DNA of 64,000 nucleotides from contig CAZGRP010000003.1 of assembly GCA_964527995.1 (NCBI GenBank), forward strand, positions 62,001-126,000, given 5' to 3'. Each line of letters opens with the position of its first letter. The first letter of the stretch is position 1. Both the position numbers and the translations under genes were made by a program. The stretch comes from CAZGRP01 sp964527995. GTDB taxonomy: Bacteria > Zhuqueibacterota > Zhuqueibacteria > Oceanimicrobiales > CAZGRP01. Of this stretch, positions 7,193 through 15,126 are shown piece by piece. A model generated the notes under the pieces. That model was not told the origin of the DNA, ran no database searches, and worked only from the letters and a program-made list of their open reading frames with translations.

Positions 7193-9889
7193 TTAGAAAC
7201 GAATCTGCACTCCGAGCTGCACCTCCCGGGGCTCGGAGTAGAAGTCAGGTCGAACAAAGAAACCAGGGTCGTGCGGCAACGACTCGCGCAGCGTCTTGCG
7301 GGCCGTGCCGGTATCCGCAAACACGTTCAGCTGGTTCTTCTGATCGAACACGTTGAACACATTGGCGAAGAACGTCCACCGCAGCTTGGCAAAGCGCAGC
7401 GCCCTGAACAGCTTGAGATCAAACGTGTAGGTCACCGGCTTGCGACGGCTGTTCTTAAGGAGGGCATTGCTCAGGTTCTGACCCTGGCGGCTGGCAAAGC
7501 CGATGTCGGGGGTGTACGGCAGGCCGCTGCCATAGCGGCTGAGAATGCTGATGCCCCAGTCGGCGGTGCCGAAGTTGAAATAGGCATTGACGGTATGACG
7601 CTGATCCCAACCCAGCGGAATGATCTGCCGGGTCGGCTCGCTGTTGCCCTGCAGGGCGAAGAACTCCTCGTTCGGATCGGAATTGCTACCCTCGGCCACC
7701 TGGAATGTGTAGGAAACATTGAAGGCAAGAAGGCCGGTGCGGCGCTGATCAATGGTCAGCGTCACTCCACGAACGTTGGCGTAGTCGCGGTTGATGTAGC
7801 GCACGTAGGATATGCCGGCGATCGCCGTCTCGATAGGCGTGCTCGTAGACACCCAATCGCGAACGTCGCGGTAGAACCCGGTGACATCAATGCCGATGTT
7901 CTGGAAAAGCTGCTGTTGCAGCCCGAGTTCGTACATCACCGTTTTCTGCGGCTCCAGATCCGCATTGCCGAAAACGCCCTGCAGTCCACCGGCCTCGTTG
8001 ACTTTGAACCCGGGCTTGTTGTAGAGAAACAGAAACGATGGGATCTGCAGGAAGTGGCCGTACGAGAAGTGGATGACGCCGCGGTCCGTGATCGGGTAGG
8101 CCACGCCAAAACGCGGGCTCAGACGCGATTTCGGGCTGGCGGCCTTGTACCAGATCTTCTGGCGCTGGGCCAGCGGCAGTTCCGCATGCTCCGGCTTGAA
8201 CGGGTTGTAGACATTGGGGTCGCTGGGATCGGCAAGCACGCGGCCGCGGGAGTCGAAGTAGTCGAAGCGCAGGCCGACGTTGACGATCATGTTCTGCAGC
8301 TCGATCTTGTCCTGCAAGTAGGCCGAAACCTCGATGGGGCGCTCCCGGTAGCGGTCATGATTCAGTTCGGAGATGTCGGGGACCTGCGGCCGGAACGGGG
8401 TTACCGGCTGCCCTGTCTGCGGATCGGTTTTCGGCACCAGGTTGATTTCATCGAGGAACAGCTTATGACGGCGAAACTCAAATCCCATCTTGAGCTGGTG
8501 AGAGAGCGTCACCTGGCTGGTGAGGTCCAGTTTCGCCAGCAGGGTGGTCGTGTTACGCTCGAAGCGATGAAGGTTTGTGCCTCCCTTGATGAATTCGTTG
8601 GGTCCCCGGCTGAACTGGGGATCATTGATGTTCACGTAGCGCGAATCGAGCGGGTCCTTGAAGGCCCGCTCCTTGAATCCCGAAAAGAATCGGGCCACGT
8701 TGAGCGTGTAGAAGGTTCTTTGGCTCAGTGCGTGGGTCCACAACAGGGTGAGGTTCAGACCGCGATCGAACTTGGTGACATCGCCGTCGGGGTCGAGGCG
8801 AAAGCCGTGGTTGTAGTCGCGAAAATCGACCTTGCTGGCAAGAGAGCCCAGGTTCAGTTTCATTGAAGGGTTGAGGCGGTAGGTGAGCTTGACCTGGCCG
8901 GAAAGGCGTTTGCGCCAGTTCATCGGCACAGGGGAGTCATCGCCCGGCGTACCCGGAGGCAGAAACTTCCGCTGGCCGTAGAGCCAGCCGTCGGTGTTGT
9001 AGTACCTCGTTGTCCCGAAAAAGGACCACTTCCGCCCCAGTCCTGGAACCGGGCCGCTCAGGCTCCCCTGAATGTTGTGGTTTGCCACGGGATCGATGTC
9101 GTCAATGTTGTAGAAGAGGTTGTCGTGCGAACTCAGGTAGTCGCCGGTGTACAGATTGAGATTCCCCTCAAATCGTTCGCCTCCTTCCTTGGTCACGATA
9201 TTCACGATGCCCGACATCGCCTGGCCATACTCGGCGTTGAACGTGCCGCTGATGACCTGAAGCTCCTGGATCGACTCATTTTCGACCTGAACGGAGAGGG
9301 AATTGTCGTAGACGTCCGAGACCGGCACGCCATCGATCCAATAGGCGATCTCGCTGGTGCGGCCGCCGCGGATGTGGATGCCACCGCCGGGATCAACCGT
9401 GATGCCCGCCTGGATGTTGAGCACCTCGCTGAATTCCTGCACCGGGAGCCTGGCTATCCGCTCGGCGCTGACATTGGCCTGCACCGAAGTGAGGTCCTTG
9501 CGGACGATGGGCTGCTCGGCGACCACCACGAGCTCCTGGCCAAGCTCAAGGACCTCTGGCTGCAGAGCAAAATCGATTCGCGTGGTCAGGTCGATCGAGA
9601 CCTGTACGTTGGTGAGGCTCTTCTTGGCATAGCCGATCATCGACGCCGTCAGCGTGTAGGTTCCCGGGGGCACGTTAAGAATGAGATAGCGGCCGGTTAG
9701 ATCGGTGGCGGCGCCCATGGTGGTGCCCTCGATCAGCACATTCACGCCCGGAAGTGGATCGCCTGTCTTCGCATCCGTCACCTTTCCGACGATTTTCCCG
9801 GTTGTTCCTGCAAGCAGGGTCCACGGCATGGCCATGATGGCCACCAGCAGTACCACCCCGGTCAGAATTCTGAACCCAGGGGCTCTCAT
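7193..9889 (-). CDS. TonB-dependent receptor with carboxypeptidase-regulatory-like domain
   Basis: An 898-residue outer-membrane receptor. The ATG at 9889 is preferred because GGAG lies 6 nt upstream; an in-frame ATG at 9901 is possible. A signal peptide is followed by a CarboxypepD_reg-like Ig domain ('GKIVGKVTDAKTGDPLPGVN', residues ~30-110). The plug domain follows ('VQEFSEVLNIQAGI', 'IHIRGGRTSEIAYWIDGVPV'), then a long barrel ending in 'GVQIRF' with a terminal aromatic, as expected for Bam-dependent folding. Such receptors import large or complexed substrates using TonB energy. No SusD partner is present; instead a large secreted protein and a PorV-like protein follow directly. The substrate is unknown. 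A TonB-like transducer is encoded at 26372-27622. Confidence 0.88.
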   Translation of the reverse strand: MRAPGFRILTGVVLLVAIMAMPWTLLAGTTGKIVGKVTDAKTGDPLPGVNVLIEGTTMGAATDLTGRYLILNVPPGTYTLTASMIGYAKKSLTNVQVSIDLTTRIDFALQPEVLELGQELVVVAEQPIVRKDLTSVQANVSAERIARLPVQEFSEVLNIQAGITVDPGGGIHIRGGRTSEIAYWIDGVPVSDVYDNSLSVQVENESIQELQVISGTFNAEYGQAMSGIVNIVTKEGGERFEGNLNLYTGDYLSSHDNLFYNIDDIDPVANHNIQGSLSGPVPGLGRKWSFFGTTRYYNTDGWLYGQRKFLPPGTPGDDSPVPMNWRKRLSGQVKLTYRLNPSMKLNLGSLASKVDFRDYNHGFRLDPDGDVTKFDRGLNLTLLWTHALSQRTFYTLNVARFFSGFKERAFKDPLDSRYVNINDPQFSRGPNEFIKGGTNLHRFERNTTTLLAKLDLTSQVTLSHQLKMGFEFRRHKLFLDEINLVPKTDPQTGQPVTPFRPQVPDISELNHDRYRERPIEVSAYLQDKIELQNMIVNVGLRFDYFDSRGRVLADPSDPNVYNPFKPEHAELPLAQRQKIWYKAASPKSRLSPRFGVAYPITDRGVIHFSYGHFLQIPSFLFLYNKPGFKVNEAGGLQGVFGNADLEPQKTVMYELGLQQQLFQNIGIDVTGFYRDVRDWVSTSTPIETAIAGISYVRYINRDYANVRGVTLTIDQRRTGLLAFNVSYTFQVAEGSNSDPNEEFFALQGNSEPTRQIIPLGWDQRHTVNAYFNFGTADWGISILSRYGSGLPYTPDIGFASRQGQNLSNALLKNSRRKPVTYTFDLKLFRALRFAKLRWTFFANVFNVFDQKNQLNVFADTGTARKTLRESLPHDPGFFVRPDFYSEPREVQLGVQIRF

Positions 9890-9917
9890 AAGTCGCTCCA
9901 TAGCTGTTCGCTCGATT

Positions 9918-11639
9918 TCAGGGTGAAGCCTTGATAGACAGATCAGCGAGGCGTTTCCGATCCACACTCACCCCAATTTGTTTCTTCTTCGCTTCCAGGT
10001 ACTCCTGCACGGCTTGCCGCTGTCGCTCCCACAGATGCTCCTGTTCGATCTCAGCCCTGGCCTCGGCAAAGCTCTTCCGGCGCGGCGGCCGCCTGCCAAT
10101 CACCTGCATGATGGAAACGTACTTACCGACTTGCAGCGGCCCGACAAACTCCCCGACGCGGGCGGAAAAGACTTGGCCGGCGAACATGCCGTAGCGCCCC
10201 CTCGGGGCGAAACCGAGTTCACCACCACGTTCCGCCGCCCATTGCCGCAGGCTGTATCTGCGCGCCAGATCGGCGAAATCCTCTCCCGCGCGCGCCCGAT
10301 CCAGCAGTTCCTGCGCCTTCTGCTTCGATTCGACCAGGATCTCCCGCACATTCACCTCTTCCGGCACGACGTAGCGGTCCGGGTTGGCCTCATAGTCGGC
10401 GCGCAGCACCGAGTCGGGCACGAACGCCCGGCCGGCAATCACCTCCTTCATGCGGCGGAGGGTCAAGTTTCTGATCTCGCGGGCGATCAGATCCCGGGTA
10501 TCGGCGCGGCGCTGAATGCCGCGCCGCCGGGCATCCCGCAGCAGGTAGTGCCGGACAACCAGGCCGCGAATAAACTTCTGCAGATCTTCACGCGAGCGCA
10601 CGCGATGCTGCTGCCTCTTGGAGGTCCAGCGCGCCTGTTCGAGGAATTCCGCCACGGTCCAGGCGCCGCCCTGGAAGAGAACCAGCGGCTTGTCGAGCAC
10701 GGCCGCCAGGATGCCGGCGTAGTCCAGTGACGGAATTTCCGAGGTCACCGACGTCTTGAGACTGTCGGCTGCCGCTGCAATACGATCGGCCATGGTGTTC
10801 AGGACGGGTTCGTTGAACCGGATGTCCAGCCGATCTGCGATCTCTTGGGTGAACCGCTTCGCCTCTTTGATCTCTTTTTGCCAGCGGACGTAAGCAGCGA
10901 TTTTTTTCTTGCGCCGCTGAAACTGCCACTCGCTGAGGATCGGCTTCCGCACCCGGTTCTCGACTTTAATGATGCTGTACCCCTCCTGCGTCTTCACGGG
11001 ATCGGATATGGTGCCGATGGGAAGGGTGAAAGCGGCGTCCTCGAAAGCCGGGTCCATGTCGCCCAGGGTGAAGGTCCCTACCAGGCCGCCGTTGGCAGCA
11101 AGCGTGGAGTCGTGGAAGGTGGTCGCAGCGAGGTCTTCGAATGAAGCGCCGCTCTTCAGCAGCTCCGACAAGCGCTGCGCTTCATCCTTGGTTCTGGCAT
11201 AGAGATGCCGCGCCGTCACCCGTGTGTTGAGGCGGACGTACGCCCGGCGTACCTCCTGCTCGGTCACCTTGACGCGCGCAAACACCTCCAACTTGCGATA
11301 TTGATCGAGAAGCACCTGCTCCTCGATCGCCTTCGCTTCCTCCCGGAAGGAAGGCTGCTGCTGCAGGCCTTCCTCCCTGGCGCCGGAGAGAAGCAACTCC
11401 TCATCGACCAATTCCTGCAACACGCGCTGGCGCGCAAGCAGGTTGTCACGCATCGAGGTCTTGCGCAGCAGCGTGGCGTAGCGCTGGCGGAAGGCCTGCT
11501 CTGTAACCGCTCGATCACCGACAACTGCCAGAGCGGGCTCATCGTCCCTGCCGCAACTCGTCAGAATCAAAGCCGCGGCGATCAACATCCCAAGCCGGAC
11601 AGCCAACCCAGCGCCGCGGAGGTCGTGTCTCAAGTTCAC
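9918..11639 (-). CDS. Periplasmic parvulin-type peptidylprolyl isomerase lipoprotein (SurA/PrsA-like)
   Basis: About 573 residues with two rotamase (parvulin) domains: 'ARHLYARTKDEAQRLSELL...NGGLVGTF' in the first half and 'VREILVESKQKAQELLDRA...GGELGFAPRG' near the C terminus. The N terminus has a lipobox 'ILTSCG', so it is probably an envelope lipoprotein. I chose the GTG at 11639, which has AAGGTGATC (a good anti-SD match) 5-7 nt upstream and leaves a basic n-region. An ATG at 11657 is in frame with a weaker site. The family catalyses prolyl isomerisation and chaperones outer-membrane proteins. It lies 28 bp upstream of the TonB-dependent receptor gene, consistent with assisting barrel assembly. 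Confidence 0.8.
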   Translation of the reverse strand: MNLRHDLRGAGLAVRLGMLIAAALILTSCGRDDEPALAVVGDRAVTEQAFRQRYATLLRKTSMRDNLLARQRVLQELVDEELLLSGAREEGLQQQPSFREEAKAIEEQVLLDQYRKLEVFARVKVTEQEVRRAYVRLNTRVTARHLYARTKDEAQRLSELLKSGASFEDLAATTFHDSTLAANGGLVGTFTLGDMDPAFEDAAFTLPIGTISDPVKTQEGYSIIKVENRVRKPILSEWQFQRRKKKIAAYVRWQKEIKEAKRFTQEIADRLDIRFNEPVLNTMADRIAAAADSLKTSVTSEIPSLDYAGILAAVLDKPLVLFQGGAWTVAEFLEQARWTSKRQQHRVRSREDLQKFIRGLVVRHYLLRDARRRGIQRRADTRDLIAREIRNLTLRRMKEVIAGRAFVPDSVLRADYEANPDRYVVPEEVNVREILVESKQKAQELLDRARAGEDFADLARRYSLRQWAAERGGELGFAPRGRYGMFAGQVFSARVGEFVGPLQVGKYVSIMQVIGRRPPRRKSFAEARAEIEQEHLWERQRQAVQEYLEAKKKQIGVSVDRKRLADLSIKASP

Positions 11640-11862
11640 GACGAGATCACCTTGCATTCGCTTTCTCTGCCCTTTTCGCGCCAGCCTCGCCACCTCCACG
11701 GCTTTCCCATGTCGTCCTGCATAGAACACGAAGGAAAACCGCTGCCTCGAGACAAAAGTGAGCGTTGTGGCCGGAGAACGAACAACCGAAGGTGTGCGCG
11801 CAAGGGAACGATCACGATCGAGAGTGACACAGCGGGGTGACCACCCGAAAGCGCTGGCCGTC

Positions 11863-12927
11863 TTAGTGTGCCACCTCGATCCCGGCATGTGCCGGCGCTG
11901 CGTCCGAGCCGGCAGCGCGGGCCCCACAGCTCTCACGGACGATAAGTTCCGTGCGAAACGTCTTCTTGAATTCGTCAGCGGCGCGATTCTCGATCCGGGC
12001 CATGAGGCGGTCGACCGCCAGTCGGCCCATCTCAAAGATCGGCTGCCGCATCGTGGTCAGTCCGAGATACTCCGCCAACTCGATGTCGTCGAAACCCACC
12101 ACGGCGATGTCTTCGGGAACACTCAGCCCGGCTTCCCGAATCGCCTTCAGAGCGCCGGCTGCCTGGATGTCGCTGGAGACGAAAACCGCTGACGGCCTTT
12201 GTTCACCCAGGGACAGCAGCCGCTGCATGCCAGCATGACCGGCCTCCTTGTTGAAGCCGTCCTCCTCCTGGGCGAATTCGCACGTCACCACATACTCGGG
12301 GCGGTAAGGCAAACCATGGTCAGCCAGGGCTTTCTTGTATCCTTCCAGGCGCAGCCTCGCCGGAAAACTGCGCAACTGGCCGTCGATGATGGCGATCCGC
12401 CTGTGCCCGAGACCCAGCAAGTGCTCGGTGGCGCGATAGGCGCCTTCAACGCTGTCTACCGTAATGCTATCGGCGTCGGGATGGAAGGCATCCACCAGAA
12501 CCAGAGGCAATCCGGCCGTCTCGAATTTCCTCACGTATTCATCCGTCAATTCCAGTGACACGAGAAGGACGCCATCTATTTTGCGCTCTTTCATCGCCCG
12601 GCGCAAGAAGATCTCCTTTTTGTTGAGCGAGTCGACGCTGTAGAGGATGAGGTCGTACTGATAGGTAGAGATCTGCCGCTGGATGCCCCGGAGCAACTCG
12701 ACGTAAAAATAGCCTGTAAAAAACGGTACGATGCAGGCCACCGTGTTCGTCCGCTTCCGCGCCAGACCCTGGGCCAGGGCGTGCGGCTGGTATTTTAACT
12801 CCGCGATCGCCTTGAGAACCTTGTCCCGGGTCTCGGGTGAGATGTGGGCACTGTTGTTCAGCACGCGCGACACCGTGCCGATGCCCACCCCCGCTTTTTT
12901 GGCGACGTCGTAGATGGTGACAGCCAT
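11863..12927 (-). CDS. LacI-family transcriptional regulator
   Basis: A 354-residue protein with an N-terminal LacI helix-turn-helix ('TIYDVAKKAGVGIGTVSRVLN', residues ~4-24) and a hinge helix with 'YQPHALAQGLARKRT'. The periplasmic-binding-protein-like sensor domain ends in 'AVVGFDDIELAEYLGLTTMRQP' followed by a GRLAVDRL helix. The ATG at 12927 fits the family start (MAVTIYDVA). A strong promoter and a palindrome lie just upstream, so autoregulation is plausible. LacI members usually sense sugars. The surface operon with the CBM-like protein lies immediately downstream on the same strand, so it is a possible target; that link is inferred from position only. Confidence 0.88.
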   Translation of the reverse strand: MAVTIYDVAKKAGVGIGTVSRVLNNSAHISPETRDKVLKAIAELKYQPHALAQGLARKRTNTVACIVPFFTGYFYVELLRGIQRQISTYQYDLILYSVDSLNKKEIFLRRAMKERKIDGVLLVSLELTDEYVRKFETAGLPLVLVDAFHPDADSITVDSVEGAYRATEHLLGLGHRRIAIIDGQLRSFPARLRLEGYKKALADHGLPYRPEYVVTCEFAQEEDGFNKEAGHAGMQRLLSLGEQRPSAVFVSSDIQAAGALKAIREAGLSVPEDIAVVGFDDIELAEYLGLTTMRQPIFEMGRLAVDRLMARIENRAADEFKKTFRTELIVRESCGARAAGSDAAPAHAGIEVAH

Positions 12928-12970
12928 CGAACCGTACAGGCTTTGGCGTTGACAAAACAGGAAGATTCGT

Positions 12971-12988
12971 CGTGGAAGCCCTTCCACG
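12971..12988. promoter_or_regulatory. Perfect palindrome just after the lacI-like promoter (candidate operator)
   Basis: CGTGGAAG (12971-12978) and CTTCCACG (12981-12988) form an 8-bp perfect inverted repeat with a 2-bp centre, about where transcription from the adjacent promoter would begin. Its size and position suit an autoregulatory LacI-type operator. It could instead be a 5'-UTR hairpin. Confidence 0.5.
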
Positions 12989-12998
12989 CAATGCGGCT

Positions 12999-13027
12999 AT
13001 GATAGCAAAAAAAAGATCTCTTGTCAA
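12999..13027 (-). promoter_or_regulatory. Sigma70-type promoter of the LacI-family gene
   Basis: On the minus strand, TTGACA (13027-13022) is followed after 17 bp by TATCAT (13004-12999). The start codon lies about 70 bp downstream. Confidence 0.7.
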
Positions 13028-13077
13028 GCACTTTCCGGAAATGGGCGAACTTTTTGCCGGCACGTCTTTCGACGTCG

Positions 13078-13917
13078 CTACTGGTTGACCGTTTTCAGGA
13101 AAAAGTAGAGGGTGGAGCCGAAGCTCACTTGAAAAGCCACGAAGGAAAGGGCAGCGTAGTCGTCAAACCTCTTGGTGCGGTTGTAGAGGCGTTCGATTTC
13201 GGTGGGGTCGATGGCCTTCATGTAGCGGTCGTAGGTGTTATCAGCTCGTCTTTTGAAGTACAGTGCTGTCAGCCCAGTGAGCACACCAGCACCTGCGGAG
13301 ATGTAGATCCACTTCTTGGTGGTCGCCTGCAGCTCCCCAGCCGAAGCGCCAGAGAAGGTGACCGCAATCGCTGCACCGGGCTTGCGCGTCAGTTTGACCT
13401 GGATCAGGCGCTGGCTCCACTCATTGAGACGCAGGGTGTCGGGGAGGAATCCCTCTTTCGTCAGGATGATGTCCGCGGCAGAGGCAGTGTCGGGAAGGCT
13501 AACGATCGCCGGTGTATCACCGATGACCTTTCCATTCACGAACACCTGAGCACCGTAGGGCACCGAGTTGATCGAGTAGGACCTCTCAAAGACGATTTCA
13601 ACTTTGAGGGTTTCTCCGGGGCGCACCTCGATGTCCGAGGCCCAATCGCGATCGAGCCAGCTCGTTCTGTCAGGGACGATGGCAACCAGCCGGTGACGAC
13701 CGGGAGAGACCTTAAGGGTATCGAGGGGGGTAAACCCGACCGTTCGGCCGTCGAGGCGAATTTCAGTGCCGGCCCGGGTGGCCCGCACCCAAACGAAACC
13801 CACTTTCTCGGCCTCCTGGGCCGACCCTGGCGAATGCCCGGCAGGGGCAGCAGCAAGCGGGATCATCCCCCATGTGAGCTGCCCCCAGACAAGTGCCGGC
13901 ACCAGCGCACGCTTCAC
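13078..13917 (-). CDS. PEGA-domain envelope protein with C-terminal membrane segment
   Basis: About 279 residues. An ATG at 13926 abuts AGGAGG with no spacing, whereas the GTG at 13917 lies 9 nt from the same site and forms a GTGA overlap with the upstream stop, so I chose the GTG. A signal peptide is followed by two PEGA-like modules: 'VRATRAGTEIRLDGRTVGFTPL' (residues ~42-63) and 'PYGAQVFVNGKVIGDTPAIV' (~120-140). A hydrophobic segment 'AGAGVLTGLTALYF' precedes a charged tail. PEGA domains are surface-layer or cell-wall-associated beta modules of uncertain role. It is last in the four-part envelope operon starting at 18066. Confidence 0.7.
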   Translation of the reverse strand: MKRALVPALVWGQLTWGMIPLAAAPAGHSPGSAQEAEKVGFVWVRATRAGTEIRLDGRTVGFTPLDTLKVSPGRHRLVAIVPDRTSWLDRDWASDIEVRPGETLKVEIVFERSYSINSVPYGAQVFVNGKVIGDTPAIVSLPDTASAADIILTKEGFLPDTLRLNEWSQRLIQVKLTRKPGAAIAVTFSGASAGELQATTKKWIYISAGAGVLTGLTALYFKRRADNTYDRYMKAIDPTEIERLYNRTKRFDDYAALSFVAFQVSFGSTLYFFLKTVNQ

Positions 13918-15119
13918 CGCTTCCATCCTCCTGGCGTTTCATGCTCGGAAACGGCGTTCTGCGGCTCGGCCGGCGTAAAGGAGTAGACGAAGTTGTCTTC
14001 GGAAGCCCCGAACAGGCGGCCGTCCCAGATCACTGGATCGGTGCGCACACGGCCTCGGGTCTTGTAGCGCCACACCAGCTTCCCGGTTTCCAGATCCACG
14101 GCGTAGTAATGGTGGTCGAGGGAGCCGACGTAGACCAGATTGGGGGTGATGAGTGGCGAGGTGCTGATAACGCTCTCGGCTTCGAAGCTCCAGAGCGAGT
14201 CGCCCGTCGCCGCGTTCAGGGCCAGCAGCTTGTGCCGGGCCGTGCCGACGATGACACGCGCGCCGTCGCTGGCCGCCGCCTGGAACACCCTGCCTCCAGC
14301 ATCTCTCTTCCAGACGAGGGAGCCCGAGCCGGCATCCAGGGCGTAGACGATGCCATCATAGTCGCCGACGAAGGCCCGGCCTGCCGCGATTGCCGGAGCG
14401 GCCAGAAGCGCGGCATCGGCGGCGAATCGCCATGCCTCGGTTCCGTCCACGCGGCGAACGGCATAGAGAAACCCTTTGTCACTGCCAAAAATGACCAGCG
14501 AGTCCGCCAAAGCCGGTGAAGAGTGCAGTTGCCCTTCGGCCCGGAAGACCCATCGCTGCGTGCCGGTGGCGAAATCGTAGGAGCGCAGCCGGCCGAAGAC
14601 CGAGGCTACATAGATCTCATCGTCAACGACGAGTGGCTCGGTCTCGATCGATCCGGCACGAACTTGCCAGAGATACTTCTGGCGCGACAGGTCGAAGCGC
14701 CGTAGTGTCTTCCGCCCGAAACGCAGCGCCACAAGCAAAGAACCTTTGGCGTACACGCAGGTCGAAGCGATGCGGCTTTTGGTTTTCTTCCGCCACTTAC
14801 GCTTGCCGGACAGGGCATCCAGGGCGTAGATACGGCCGTCCATGGTGCCGAAGTAAACCGTGCCGTCCACGACCAGCAGGGATTTGCCGATGGCGCCAGA
14901 GGCCTTCTTTTGCCAGGCGAGTTCGAAGGGGGGGCGCAGGAGCCGGGAGGAGAGATGGCGATTCTGCAAATCGCCGCCAAAACGCGGCCAATCCGGTATG
15001 GCGGCGAACGGGCTGGTTTCGCCGGTTCTGGTGGCGCGGGAACAACCTCCGAGGGCCAAAGCCACGAGCAGCAGGCCGATCCGCCGAATGGTTCGAGAGC
15101 GTGGCAGAGGTCCAGGCAT
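13914..15119 (-). CDS. PQQ-like beta-propeller lipoprotein (BamB-like)
   Basis: About 401 residues with a lipobox 'ALALGGCS' near residue 26. Repeated propeller blades follow with motifs such as 'GTVYFGTMDGRIYALDALSGKRKW', 'DEIYVASVFGRLRSYDFATG', 'GSDKGFLYAVRRVDGTEAW' and 'GSLDHHYYAVDLETGKLVW', which fit PQQ/BamB-type beta-propellers. The ATG at 15119 was chosen; the frame extends to a TTG at 15143 that would overlap the upstream gene. BamB scaffolds outer-membrane protein assembly. Its neighbour encodes an Omp85-like barrel, which favours an envelope-assembly role over a dehydrogenase. Confidence 0.75.
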   Translation of the reverse strand: MPGPLPRSRTIRRIGLLLVALALGGCSRATRTGETSPFAAIPDWPRFGGDLQNRHLSSRLLRPPFELAWQKKASGAIGKSLLVVDGTVYFGTMDGRIYALDALSGKRKWRKKTKSRIASTCVYAKGSLLVALRFGRKTLRRFDLSRQKYLWQVRAGSIETEPLVVDDEIYVASVFGRLRSYDFATGTQRWVFRAEGQLHSSPALADSLVIFGSDKGFLYAVRRVDGTEAWRFAADAALLAAPAIAAGRAFVGDYDGIVYALDAGSGSLVWKRDAGGRVFQAAASDGARVIVGTARHKLLALNAATGDSLWSFEAESVISTSPLITPNLVYVGSLDHHYYAVDLETGKLVWRYKTRGRVRTDPVIWDGRLFGASEDNFVYSFTPAEPQNAVSEHETPGGWKR

Positions 15120-15126
15120 AGGCCGA

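Noticed and set aside
7097..8866. A 589-residue plus-strand open frame
   Set aside because: It is antisense to the TonB-dependent receptor gene, which has clear domains, and its translation looks like shadow sequence.
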